A stretch of 64,000 nucleotides of DNA from positions 3,618,485-3,682,484 of the forward strand of contig NW_015622542.1 in the NCBI RefSeq assembly GCF_000835495.1, in the 5' to 3' direction. Source of the DNA: Cladophialophora immunda. Lineage: Eukaryota > Ascomycota > Eurotiomycetes > Chaetothyriales > Herpotrichiellaceae. A program made the position numbers and the translations under genes. Positions 22,349 to 33,096 of the stretch are shown one piece after another (positions within the stretch are counted from its first letter, which is position 1; every line of letters begins with the position of its first letter). A model generated the notes under the pieces. It was given only the letters and a program-made list of their open reading frames with translations. It did no database searches and was not told where the DNA came from.

Positions 22349-23417
22349 ATGTCCGACGTCCCCCGCCTCATCCACGAATCGAGATCCCACCCTTCGTCCC
22401 AATCGGACCGGGACTTCTCGTCTTCCTGCCCCTTCTGCGCCATCGGAAGCACGTACTCCACGACGTCTCCTCTGTCCTCGTCAGAGACGATGGCAAAAGC
22501 ACTCGACCCAGAGCAGCTCGACCCGCCGTCCTTCGTGCTCTATTCGAGCGAGCACGTCATTGCCTTTTTGGATATCATGCCCTTGACGAGAGGGCATGTG
22601 TTGGTTGCACCCCGGAAGCACCGCGTTAAAGTCGGGGATTTGAGTCCCAGCGAGGGCGCAGAGGTATGTTTGGCCACCGTCAGATCGGTCCCCAGCTGTT
22701 CATGTCCATCGTCTGGGCTACGGATCGCATAAAGTTTCTTTCGGGCTACATTTCAGTCACTGGGATAGTCTTGCCTTCCAACCCTCCCACGAAGGCTTCA
22801 TTGACTAAGGTCACATTCATACACACAGATCGGGAGAGTCCTGCCTCTTCTTGCGCGGTCTGTCATCAAGGCTGTTCTTCCAGATATTCCGCATCAGGAT
22901 GCCGACTATAATGTGGTGCAAAACAATGGTAAGCCATTTGCAAAAATGCGCTCCCTGACCGTCTTACCCTGTTTCTCTGCCTCTCAAACCACTCTCCATC
23001 CCCAAAACTGAGCATTGCCATCTTCCTCTTCTAGGCCCCGGCGCTGCTCAAGTTGTGCCGCACGTGCATTTCCACATTGTCCCCCGGCCCCCTCTGAACT
23101 ACACCCATCCCCAAGCTAGCACCCCAACATCGTCGGCGCGGAAATACGCACCAAACCGTCAGCCTTCGGGCCGTCAAGCGGCAGCCATTCTGTTTGGAAG
23201 AGGTATGCGCGAGGACCTCGACTACGATGATGCCGCAGTGTTGGTGGAGGATATGAGGGCGGCGATCAGAGAGGAGTGGGAGAAGAGCTTCGGGAGGGAA
23301 GAAGGACGGGCGACCGCAGAGACGGTGACCGGCACGAGGAGTTCAGCCGTTGCAGGCAGCCAAGCAGGAGGCGACGGTGGAGATGGAAATGGCAGACGTC
23401 TGGCTTGGAAGGTCTGA
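22349..23417 (+). CDS. HIT-family (histidine triad) nucleotide hydrolase
   Basis: Three exons (22349-22663, 22829-22928, 23035-23417) give 265 aa. The introns are GTATGT...CAG and GTAAGC...TAG. After a Ser-rich N-terminus with CPFCAI, the HIT core reads LYSSEHVIAFLDIMPLTRGH, APRKHRVKVGDL and the triad HVHFHIVPRPP. The C-terminus is extended by a charged, Gly-rich tail not typical of compact HINT proteins. The family hydrolyses nucleoside phosphoramidates or dinucleotides; the precise substrate cannot be told. A downstream in-frame ATG (MAKALD) could give a shorter form. The gene is divergent from TRM11. Confidence 0.9.
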
Positions 23418-24213
23418 GGAGATCTGTTCGGGGCCAACTCTGCCTTTGTCGCGATGATGGCCCCTTTGATCTCCAGCCTTGGACTCCCGGCTGGACTGGC
23501 AGCTCGGCTGGACCACCTCAACCGATACCCTCGCTCACCAACCACAACGTGCTGGTCGATCGAGATCATCGCTAGAGGTATTACGGTACGAATATCGCTT
23601 GTGGAGAAAGCTCTAGATTTATAGCGAGGGCATGAACTGGAACAGCTTCAGCAAACATAATGACGAACACTGGCGAAGCCTCCACGTTACAACCGTCAGC
23701 AGGCAGCATTGACCGCAAACTGCGTGTTCGTAATCAGATCTCAGATTAGTCGTTCCAAAACACAGCCAATGCCCTCAATTCCCATCTCGAAATCTGTCGG
23801 CACGTCTTCATATCCTCGCTGGCCCGCCCTCGATCCAAGGGATTCTCCTAACCCAATACCACAGAATCGAGTCACCATATACCATATCCGCCCGGGCTTA
23901 TCACTCGCCTCAACCAACGAGATCAAATCACTCTCCCGGGACGGGAGCCCTGAACTAGCATACCACAGCTCTTTCTCGAGACCGTTGCCTCCTGCAAGAT
24001 TGGGGCCCTGATGCTCTGCGTACAAACGGAGTCCGCCGGCGACATCCTCACCTGTTGTCTGCTTGCCTTCTGATTTCACAGGAAAAGAGCTGCTCCTTGA
24101 TCGCAACGCCTGGCGATCAAGCTGTTTGGCTTTGCAAACAAACAACAAAGACAACCACGAACCAAAGATCACCCTGCCTCTCCTCCGCCCATCGTTAAAT
24201 AGAATGGCTCTCC

Positions 24214-24933
24214 ATGTGCCAACACTGTCCCCCAGTCTCGATTTCACAAGCTCGACACCAAGATACCCCAAGAGTCAGGCTAGCACACCTAATTCACAGT
24301 CTCCCGATCGTTATTGTTCCTCTTCTGCTTCTTCTCCTGCACATGATGAGCATGGAGGAAAGAGTGCGTTGCCCGGAACGCGACCCACGACTGACCATCC
24401 ACGTCGCAATCGAGCCACCACAAGAGCAGCGGATTCGGGTCCCAGAGCATCACCACCGTCGACAGCAGCACCGACAGGAGCGTCCGGCCTCGACGAACAA
24501 GTCGGAGATGTCCTCAGAGGCAAGACCCGAGGCTCAAGTGCAGGTCCAGATCCAGATCCAGGTGTCGGTCCGTCCTCTTGCGCACCAACCGGCTCTGGTC
24601 TGTGTCTCGACCCAAACTCCCGCCTCTCCATCATCACCTTCAGTCCCCTCCCCCGCGACGGCGTCGTCTTCACCCCGACCTGCCGGTAGCCGTGCTAGTA
24701 CGCCTCACAGGCAAAAGCAAACGGAAGACCAAACCCATACCGAGACCCAAACGAAGGACCAGGACCGGAATCGAGATCATGGTCATGGTCAAGATGATCA
24801 ATCTCCCCCGGCGCCAGGCGACTACCGTACCCTCGCTCTCGCCCAGTTCCACGCCGACCTGGCACGAGCCGCCGACTGCCCAGAGCTCCACGGCGAGACC
24901 CCAGCGCGGCGGATCTGGACCCAGACTGAGTGA
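24214..24933 (+). CDS. Doubtful low-complexity hypothetical protein
   Basis: An ATG-initiated frame of 239 aa, Gln/Pro/Ser/Thr-rich, with a QVQVQIQIQVSV run and a more protein-like end (LALAQFHADLARAADCPEL). Two other frames are also open over much of the same DNA, so openness may come from composition. An alternative ATG at 24204 opens a different frame. No family is recognised. It could be a lineage-specific disordered protein or non-coding DNA. Confidence 0.2.
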   Translation: MCQHCPPVSISQARHQDTPRVRLAHLIHSLPIVIVPLLLLLLHMMSMEERVRCPERDPRLTIHVAIEPPQEQRIRVPEHHHRRQQHRQERPASTNKSEMSSEARPEAQVQVQIQIQVSVRPLAHQPALVCVSTQTPASPSSPSVPSPATASSSPRPAGSRASTPHRQKQTEDQTHTETQTKDQDRNRDHGHGQDDQSPPAPGDYRTLALAQFHADLARAADCPELHGETPARRIWTQTE

Positions 24934-25260
24934 GAAGGATCAGATTCAAACCGGGACGTTTCGCACGGAGACGGTGGCCCGGCCTCGTCGAGCGCCACGT
25001 GGCCATGATGGCGACCACGACCTGTGAAAAGACCCACAGATGGAGGGACAGACAACTCCTCCAGGACTCGGTCGGACTGATTAATTCATCAAATTGATAG
25101 CTAGCTAGCAAAGCACCATACAAAAGGAAGCAGGGAACGAAAATAAGGGAAGGGGCAAGGAATGGTTCTGTCCAGAGAGAGAGGCGTTCTAGCCGTGCCT
25201 TGCCTCGGTGTATCGCTGTACAATTCGAAATGGGGTCGCAGATAGCAATGGCCCAATCAA

Positions 25261-25308
25261 TACACCATACACCACACACCATACACCACACACCATACAC
25301 CATACACC
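25261..25308. repeat. Short tandem repeat of TACACCA/CACACCA units
   Basis: About six imperfect copies of a 7-nt unit of the type TACACCA or CACACCA run head to tail. It is an ordinary intergenic microsatellite. Confidence 0.8.
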
Positions 25309-26187
25309 TTGTATCCGACCAGCTTTAATAGCACCCCAGCAATGAATCTGTCGCAATCACCAAAATAGAGTTAGAGTATTAAACCATGGATCAAAGGAGA
25401 CAACAAAGGAAAATCTCATGTACAGTCGAGATTGGCGAGGGACTCAACGATCAACCGGGAATCATGTCAATGCAAAGACTGTTGCAATTGCGATAGCCAT
25501 GTCGGCACGACCCATCTAGGACCCTGAACCATAGACCATGAGATACCGGCATGGATAAAGAACACACCGCCGCTGCCGCTCGATAATCCAAAGAGCTCAA
25601 CCCATTTTTCACCTCGTTTCATATCCAGCCCCTTTCTCACGGTCGCAATCCTCCCGGTCTTGCCTGATGCATGGGAATTCAAGTCAAACAACTCACTGCA
25701 CGCAAGAGACAAATCGCAACTTTGTAGGTTCCCGTTTTCAATAAGCAATAAACGCCATGTTCGCCCGTTTTCGCCCGTCAATCAAGCTCCCATCCATAAG
25801 GCAAACCTATCCACAAGTCGAACGCCCTTGCAGTGTGTCACAACAAAAGCTGGAAAGATGCGCCAACGGAGATTACTTCCCCAGGTCCTTGGGCGAGAAA
25901 CCAGATCTCACTGCCCAATGCCAGGTACGCCGGTGAGACTTCGCTGTGACTGGAGGGTGCTGTGGTTGGAGATGTTTGTGGCTGTATCGATATGATGGTA
26001 ATGATGCTGAATGCTAGTCTATGTGCCGATATCGTTTTCAATCGTCGTGTTGATGGAGACATGAATGCATGACCCTTTGACAAGGGCTGCCCGAAAATTC
26101 GTCGTGTACGACTTCCCAGAGAGATCAAGCCGAAAGGAGCTTGCCTGATATTCAAGCAAGCAGGTCCATTGATGGCAAGTTGACAAG

Positions 26188-27809
26188 CTATTGTGCAACC
26201 TTGGCATCGTTGAGTGTCAAGCCACCGTTTCTGCGACTTGCACCATAGTCCTTAGCCCATTTCCTGGCCAAGATTGATGCTTGTGTCATGTTAGCCTTGG
26301 GTCGACGAGAACTTGCACTGGGGACTTGGACTTACCCTTGAGGAACTTCTTGGACGCATACTTCTTGAACAGCGCTTCATGTGCGACAGGGGCTTCCAGA
26401 TAGCTGATCATCAGATCGAAGACCGGCAGGATCTCCTCCTCGTTGTAGCCAGCGAACTTGGTCAATGTCGCGTCCTGTCAATGATTAGGAAGAGATTCAG
26501 AGTGGACAATGTTGGAGCACGTACCCATCCACCACGCTCGAGTATCATGCGAGCAAGATACATGGCGGCAGCCGCGATATGGCTCTGCTTGTATTCCAAG
26601 AATCGGTGGTCCACCAGACTGATCTCCATCAAATACTTCCCCAGTGTGCGAGTCTGAATGTCATAGTTATCGGCCTTCGAGATTCGTCTCAGGAAGTTCA
26701 TGGGGTTAGGATAGCTAAGATCGTACTTGAGTGTCGACAGGGTGTACCTCTCAGCACTCAGAACCTCCTCAATTGTGAAGCCATCGTCTGCGACGTGAAC
26801 GAAGTTGCCAACGTGAGGCGAAAGGACTTCCTCATATTTGGAGGCGATGAACATGGCAGTGATCCCCACGAGCTGGAGCTTGTCGAGCGGGACAACCTTC
26901 TGTGAGAGAAAGCGGTCGACAATGTTGACGGCCAAGAACAACGTTTCGGGCAGAAGCCTAAAGCGGGTGTGCACCTCGATCAACCAGTCGACGAGGATGC
27001 CTCTCATCTTCCATTCGAGATCGTCTTGATGATCCATGTAGTTCGGGTTAGGCTGCGTGGTATTTTCGAGAGCGAAGTAATATTCGAAGATCTCGCGGAC
27101 GTATTCGGCGCACATAGACGGGTCGTCCAAGTCTTCCGCATCCAGATCAGCAACAATGTCAGAAATATCCTCGGCCTGGGCCTGGGCTTCTTCGACAGCT
27201 TCTTCTGTGCAGGATTTCTTGCGAGGAGGTTCGTCGATGTCAGGGGTGACATCTTTCGACGAAGGCGCGGTCGACGTGGAAGCTTGCGTTCGTCTCTTGC
27301 CAGTGGTTCCGAGGACACCCGAGCCACTTCCAGGTTTCTTGATTTCCGCCGAAGAAACCTTGGGTTTGACATTGTTGTCTTTGACACCGAGGGCGGCCCT
27401 TGAGGAGTTTGTTCGCGAGAGTTTCTGGACGCCTCCGGCGGCTGGTTGAGCGACCTTTGACTGCAGTCCCACCTTGGTTGCCGTTGCCTTTTTCCCGTCC
27501 AGAACCACTTCTACACCTTTCGCGGCATTGGTCACATCCCCCAGCGCACGACGTCTCGTGGCTCCGTTCAGTGTTCCCCCTGTGGATTTCTTGGTTTGCA
27601 GAGGCTTCTTCGCGGCGGAGGTGGTGTCTTCGTTGCTGGCCAGACCGGCGGCCTTTGCTCGAGTCAGACGGGTAGTCTGTGCCACCGAGTTTTCATCGTT
27701 TTCGTTATTGACTACTCGTTGCCGAGTACGAGCCTGCTGAGAGATTAGCGGAGATTGATCGAGACGCGTGGATGATAATGTATCATAAAGCAGGACTCAC
27801 GACAGGCAT
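26188..27809 (-). CDS. G2/mitotic B-type cyclin
   Basis: Four exons: 27809-27801, 27733-26525, 26474-26336 and 26279-26188, total 498 aa. The first coding exon is just 9 nt (Met-Pro-Val) before a GTGAGT donor. The N-terminal regulatory region carries a destruction box RRALGDVTN (RxxLxxxxN). The cyclin core contains MRGILVDWLIEVHTRFRLLPETLFLAVNIVDRFL and FIASKYEEVLSPHV, then the second cyclin fold ending FLKASILARKWAKDYG. It corresponds to the NimE/Clb group that activates Cdk1 for mitosis and is degraded by the APC/C. The region upstream contains a likely leader intron (a GTGCGT donor and GCTAATC branch-like site near 27915-27970). Confidence 0.93.
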
Positions 27810-29088
27810 CTTGTTTGGTTGACGCCGTGATGGCGAGGGCAGAGACGACGATAAAGGTCACGAGTAACGAAGAGGAAGCTGAAGTGTCGAGGCACTGCGA
27901 GAGATCTGAGTTCTAGACAGGATTAGCAAACGATGCGTGCGAGGAATCCAATATGATTGGGGAATGACGCACGAGCTTTTCCGACGTGTCTGGACGAGTT
28001 GCAATCTCGACGACGAAAAGCTGTGCAGCTTGATCTGAAGCGTGCGTCCGAATTTGCAAAGGTATCGCGTTCTCAATGGAATTCTGGTCCCAATATGGTG
28101 TGCCGGTGGTTACGAGGGGGTTGAGGCGCGTTGTTGTCTTTGCAAGCAAATCCAAAGCGGCACGCGGACGACGTGAGGCTCAGTCGAAGCTGAAGGAAGA
28201 CGGGCGTCAGAGATAATTCAGAGACAAATAAGAGACGGCTCCGAAGACAGAAGAGGAGTTCTCGAAGGACAACATGAGAGGTAGAAGGGGGTGGTGGAGG
28301 CGTGTCGTGGTGGTAGTGGTACAGGCACAAGTACAGGTACAAGTAGTAGTAGGCACAAGCTGATGGATGGAGGTTAGAGGTGGCAGAGGTGCTTCGGAGG
28401 ACCGCCGGTGGAGCTGCTGTTGTTGTTGCTTGGCGCCAGGTTGGACGGGCACGACGGGCCCGAGTTTTGCAGGTGATGGTGCTACGGCGCGCGTGCTGTG
28501 TGGGCGTCGCGGTGGCTCGGGTTGGGTGCGGGGTGGAGAGTTGGTCTGGTACATACGCACCTCGTGTGGCCCTCTTCCTCTTCTTGGATCCTGCGTGAGC
28601 AAAAGGTAAGGGAACTGTGATGCAGACCTGAGGATGCTGCAATCTACCGTGTGCACCGAAAAGAAAAGAGTCAACAAATGAAAGCTCAATGGGCCGGGCG
28701 GAGGGACAGAGGATGGAGTCGAGAAAAAGTCATCTGTTGTTGATGGGGGAACTGGCGAGTGGGAGCTGTGGCTGGGGCCGCTGCTGCACGTCAAGTCGCG
28801 CCTGGCGTTGTTTGGCCCAAAGCTCCAAAAGGCGCTTTCGACTCGCTGCTTCTGCTGCCACGGCAACCAGCTGGACCATGCCACCGTAGACACTAACGCT
28901 CACACATATACCACCATCACCATCGCCATCACCATCACCAGCATCGAGCAACAAGCATCAAGTCGTGCACTCCTATCATAAGACTCGTACTCGGCACCTA
29001 CAGTACCATGCACAAGCACACAATGCTGGGCGTAAGACTACATGCTCACAGTAGCTTTCCCGTGTTGATACTTCCCTTTCGCTGATTC
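27810..29088. other. Intergenic: cyclin B upstream region, TRL1 3' side
   Basis: 1.28 kb containing the probable cyclin leader and promoter. Imperfect repeats are present: ACAGGCACAAGTACA-like units near 28320-28350 and CACCATC units near 28910-28945. Open frames here overlap on both strands and look compositional. Confidence 0.45.
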
Positions 29089-31566
29089 TTACCTCCCATG
29101 TGGAAAGTTGCGCTGGAACACAACCCTGACGTTCCCATCCAGAATCACTCCTCCCGGCACTTCTTTGTCGTGGATCAATCTCCCTTTTGTCTCACCTGAC
29201 TCCCATTGAGCCAGCAGATCATTGCTCTCCTTTGGCTTGATGTCCGGCCCAGCTGTTCCCACCGTGATATGTGTGATGGCGTTGGCACTCCGCCACGAAG
29301 GTCCCTCCGCACCAGGATAAATGCGTACCACAAATGCCATGATCCGGTCGTCCCAGACGACTCTCTCCAGCTTGACTCGGGCTTGCCCCAGATCCGGCGC
29401 CAACTCATTCTTGTTCTTAAGGTCTTTGCCAGCCATAGCTTTGCGATATTCTTCCGTGTACATTTCCCACAGCCTGGGATCTTGGCTAGCAGATGCCCGA
29501 TGGATCAATGTCACATGAAATTCGTTCTGAAGTCGCCGCGACTGCTTCAACATGCGGTACATCCGGGCTTCTTCCGCTGAAGCATGGTCGAACATGGAGG
29601 CTAGAATCGATTCAACCGTCCTGGTCGGCACGGATATGCTGAAATATTCAAGCTTGCCCGTCACTTGGTCCAATGTCAGCGGCCTTTCCTCGAGCTGACT
29701 TGGGACCGCCATTTTCTGCTTGTGAGGCTTGTCCCCGTTCGTGGGCTTGCCGAATGAGAGGTCATGTTTGGTCGTGACTTCGCTGCCCATTGCATATTCA
29801 ATCGCCGATTGCATGTCCTCATCACTCGGCATTTCTTCCGGCAGGAGTCCGGGGTAGGCATTGTAGAGATGGGTGATGACTGTCTCCAAGTTCTCTAGAG
29901 ACGACGCGCAGACGTCCAAATCAATTACTTCGTCGAAGCCGGCATCTGGTGGAGTGCTCCTATCGCAGCCCTGAAAGCGCTCCAAGAACCCTTCCATGAT
30001 CCCAATGATCTCCTGCGGACTTTTGCTTCCTGCTCGAATAGTTTGATGATTGTCTCCACGCTCAAGTACACGCTCGCGGGTGACTTTGCGGATATCGTCG
30101 AGCATCCGATCCTTGGGCTCGTGGACGTAGTGCAATGCCACAAATCGTGCGTCCGGGACCACTTTGCTGACATCGTCCATGATCTGCTGTCGCTCCCGGC
30201 GCTGATGGTTGTTGCGGTCAGCAATGACAACTTTGTGGCTTGCCATGGCATTGATGACGCCTGCGGCGAACCGGGCTGGTCGACCTCTTTGTCCCTGGAT
30301 ATTGTCGTTCTGTACATGACCAAAATCAAAAAGTTTGACCAACGCAGTCGCAACAGTAGTCTTGCCACATCCGATCGAGGCGATGGGAACAAGGACGATA
30401 TCGCTGACCGAGGTATGATGCCCAGCGCCGTCACCTTCAGCGCGTTCTTTTGCGATGATCTCGGACCCTTTCTGACCGATTTCTGCAAGAAAACCATCAC
30501 GCATTTTGATGATTCCGTGGTTCTTGTTGTACTCCTTGGCCAACGATGGATCTCTAGCCAGTTGCCGCCGTGCGTATTTCAAATACTCTTCGGTAATCTT
30601 TTGATGCTTCTTGTACTTGGGCGGTCTTCCGGAAATGATGGCTTTCGTGCATTCACGCCATTGCCGGTACATCAGATAAGGCTCTTCGAATTTGTACTTG
30701 AAGAACCAGTCTGGTGCAAATGACCGATCCCTGCTTCTCTTCTTGCATCTGACCACGAACCCTTCTGTGTCACGCCCTTCCCAGGAGCCAGTCTCTGCGC
30801 ATTTCTTCAGAAATTCTTTTACCTCATCAAGCGATTGAATCATCACATACTGTGCCTTTCTGAAACCCCACGTATCGGCAAACTCGTGAACCTCCGGACC
30901 GGACAAAGTAACAAATTCAGGGACGTTGATGTTGATGCCATGGAGGTATAGCCCAGCCGCTTCCGGAGGATATTCAAGTACGTGCTCTTCGAATGAATCG
31001 TCACACAGCTCGCCGACCGCTGTGGCATTCATATCTCTCAGCGCTTTTGCTAGCTGCCGTGTGGTCTTGCCCACACTTTCGACGTGTCTCTTAATCCATT
31101 TCTCCCCGACAGTGGCATGACTCTGGTCGACGTCGGCTCGTGTTCCTGTAGAGTGCTTGCTGCAAACTAGCAAAGTGCCATCTTCAAGGCCGGACATGAA
31201 AATAATACAACCGTTCTCCTTGACACTCAGCTCGTAGGGGCCAGTGGTGTCGTTCTCAATGTTGACCCACTTTGTTTCGGGGACCTCATCGATATTGAAG
31301 AATTTGTCATATCCTCGGATCGCGATTTCGGGGGTTCCGTCTGATCTCCTGGTGGTAAAGAGTCCACGAGCATAGGTGGGGAGGTCATCTCGCTTGTAGT
31401 CCCAGTCGTTGAAACGCCAGGAGTCAACAGTGATGCCATGGGAGCTTTCAACCTGGAACGTTGCCTTCTTGCAAGAAAATCCCTTTTTGCCCTTTGGTCT
31501 TCCTTTTGACTTTGCGGCTTCGAGTGTTTGGATTAGTTGAGTAATTCGATGAGGATCCTGCGCCAT
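29089..31566 (-). CDS. TRL1: Fungal tRNA ligase Trl1 (ligase-kinase-cyclic phosphodiesterase)
   Basis: A single exon of 825 aa with an ATG start. The three catalytic parts appear in the usual order. The N-terminal adenylyltransferase carries the nucleotidyl lysine in YELSVKENG (Lys116). The polynucleotide kinase P-loop ASIGCGKTT is at about 397-404. The C-terminal 2H phosphodiesterase has paired motifs HVTLIHR (about 690) and HITVG (about 780). Trl1 seals the exons of intron-containing tRNAs and, in many fungi, the HAC1-type mRNA cut by Ire1 in the unfolded protein response. Length matches the family. All catalytic motifs look intact. Confidence 0.95.
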   Translation of the reverse strand: MAQDPHRITQLIQTLEAAKSKGRPKGKKGFSCKKATFQVESSHGITVDSWRFNDWDYKRDDLPTYARGLFTTRRSDGTPEIAIRGYDKFFNIDEVPETKWVNIENDTTGPYELSVKENGCIIFMSGLEDGTLLVCSKHSTGTRADVDQSHATVGEKWIKRHVESVGKTTRQLAKALRDMNATAVGELCDDSFEEHVLEYPPEAAGLYLHGININVPEFVTLSGPEVHEFADTWGFRKAQYVMIQSLDEVKEFLKKCAETGSWEGRDTEGFVVRCKKRSRDRSFAPDWFFKYKFEEPYLMYRQWRECTKAIISGRPPKYKKHQKITEEYLKYARRQLARDPSLAKEYNKNHGIIKMRDGFLAEIGQKGSEIIAKERAEGDGAGHHTSVSDIVLVPIASIGCGKTTVATALVKLFDFGHVQNDNIQGQRGRPARFAAGVINAMASHKVVIADRNNHQRRERQQIMDDVSKVVPDARFVALHYVHEPKDRMLDDIRKVTRERVLERGDNHQTIRAGSKSPQEIIGIMEGFLERFQGCDRSTPPDAGFDEVIDLDVCASSLENLETVITHLYNAYPGLLPEEMPSDEDMQSAIEYAMGSEVTTKHDLSFGKPTNGDKPHKQKMAVPSQLEERPLTLDQVTGKLEYFSISVPTRTVESILASMFDHASAEEARMYRMLKQSRRLQNEFHVTLIHRASASQDPRLWEMYTEEYRKAMAGKDLKNKNELAPDLGQARVKLERVVWDDRIMAFVVRIYPGAEGPSWRSANAITHITVGTAGPDIKPKESNDLLAQWESGETKGRLIHDKEVPGGVILDGNVRVVFQRNFPHGR

Positions 31567-32246
31567 CTTGGCAACCAGGCACCAAATCGGTCAAAAGGGG
31601 AGTGTATGGATGATTCGGGAGGCCAAAGAACCGAACCCAAACCAAAGGGCCGATAATACACGCTGGCTGTGGGGAATGAGGCTGCAGAATTGACGAGGCG
31701 TACAAAAGAAGCACAAAACGAGGTGGGAGGGAGTTGCCGGAAAATTAAGTCATGGGAATCACTTTTATCCCACACCAAGGAAGACACAACCCTCGCCGCC
31801 TCGAATTATGACTCCAGAGATTCACCTTGGCCCCGACGGGAGTTGAGTCACACACCAGCAGTGAAGTCCAGGAGGATGTAGATTTCAACTGCGATTGGAA
31901 ATGAATGTGGACTTTGAAAGAATTCCTAGTGGGCCACCAGAAGTGCTCAGCCTGATTGACGAGCACTTGAACCAGCCTTGCGGCCACAGGCGCAGCCCGC
32001 TAGGATCATTCCGCCACTCAGAGTCTTGCGGACCTCAGCCCGGTGACTCAATGTACCACTTCAACTTTTTCTAACCTCAATCTGATCTCCCTCTGCCTCG
32101 CGGCTGTTGACTGCGAACACCCACATTTGTGCCCCGTACAGCCCCAGGACTACCACCTGGTCTTCCACTACGTCCCCTTGAGTCAACTATGCTCCCCGAC
32201 CAGCCTTGAATTGTTGACGCCACTTCTTCCCTCTCCTACATCGACC
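31567..32246. other. Divergent promoter region, TRL1 / ankyrin protein
   Basis: About 680 nt between divergent starts. The frame of the ankyrin gene stays open upstream to 32043 but has no ankyrin-like content there and is treated as leader. No other feature is seen. Confidence 0.45.
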
Positions 32247-32933
32247 ATGTCGGCGGAACCCAACCTGAATCCGTTCCTACTCGCAGCAAACACCCCCGAC
32301 CCAGACCCCCGACTTTTGCCCCTACTTCGTTCCAGACCCGAGTTAGCGTCTGCACAAGACGCACATGGTTATTCTCTTTTGCATGCTGCAGCTTCCTACA
32401 ACCATGTAGATCTCTTACGAGCACTGGTCAACGAGTTCAGAGTTGATGTGAACTTGAAAGACGAGGATGGTGAAACATGTTTGTTTGTGGCCGAGACGGC
32501 GGAGGTCGCGAAGTGTCTGGTGGAGGAGTTGCATGTTGACATACGAGTACAAAATGACGAAGGTATGAATGCGTTCGAGAAGTTCGAGTCAGAGCAGGAA
32601 TTTCCAGAGGTCGCAGAATACCTCCGCAGTCTCCTCTCACTAGATCCTATTGCGGGAACCGCTTCTACCCGCCCTAGGCCGGTCTCAGATGGAGCCCAAC
32701 GCCCTCCATCTCTTCCACCCAATGTCTCCATCAACATCGGCACTGAGGCCGATGTGACACCCGGAACACTCGCACAGGAACCCGACCCCGAGTTCAGGAG
32801 AAGAATAGAAGAGCTGGCAGCCAAGGAGAACCTCCACACGGCAGAAGGTCAGAGAGAACTGCGCGAGTTGATTACGGACGCAGTCAGAGACGTGGGAAAC
32901 GAAGGCCGGGATGTTAGGAGACGTATCGAGTAA
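32247..32933 (+). CDS. Small ankyrin-repeat protein
   Basis: A single exon of 228 aa from the ATG at 32247, which follows CGACC and gives MSAEPNLNPFLLAAN. Two to three ankyrin units are visible: DAHGYSLLHAAASYNHVDLL, the degenerate DVNLKDEDGETCLFVAETAE, and a third with DIRVQNDEGMNAFEKF. A Pro/Ser linker and a charged C-terminal helix (FRRRIEELAAKENLHTAEGQ) follow. The size and short ankyrin block recall yeast Yar1, a chaperone of ribosomal protein Rps3, but I cannot confirm that from sequence alone. It runs convergently to SFT2 with about 160 nt between stops. Confidence 0.85.
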   Translation: MSAEPNLNPFLLAANTPDPDPRLLPLLRSRPELASAQDAHGYSLLHAAASYNHVDLLRALVNEFRVDVNLKDEDGETCLFVAETAEVAKCLVEELHVDIRVQNDEGMNAFEKFESEQEFPEVAEYLRSLLSLDPIAGTASTRPRPVSDGAQRPPSLPPNVSINIGTEADVTPGTLAQEPDPEFRRRIEELAAKENLHTAEGQRELRELITDAVRDVGNEGRDVRRRIE

Positions 32934-33096
32934 TTGCAGGCGCAGTGGCCTTTCGCAACGGCGAGTCATGCAAGGCGACTTCTCACATCCCAGGCTGGGT
33001 ATGACACAGACGGGAACAAGCATAGCCGGCTCTAGCCGGTGACATGGTTGTATGTTGCTATCAAGCAAACACGAAGATCTGTTCCCCGCGCAGGAT

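Larger units (their letters stand above)
23418..26187. other. Long intergenic stretch between HIT protein and cyclin B (convergent)
   Basis: 2.8 kb. It holds a doubtful low-complexity frame (24214-24933) and a short tandem repeat at 25261-25308, both listed separately. Otherwise I see no gene or RNA. Confidence 0.5.

Noticed and set aside
25261..25308. CRISPR-like array
   Set aside because: The units are 7-nt imperfect tandem copies without spacers, in a eukaryotic genome: a microsatellite.
28073..28893. Two overlapping long minus-strand frames upstream of cyclin B
   Set aside because: They overlap each other and plus-strand frames, are Pro/Thr/Ser/Arg-rich like translated repeats, and sit in the cyclin promoter/leader region.
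32043..32246. N-terminal extension of the ankyrin protein
   Set aside because: The upstream codons look like leader sequence and there is a well-placed ATG at 32247.
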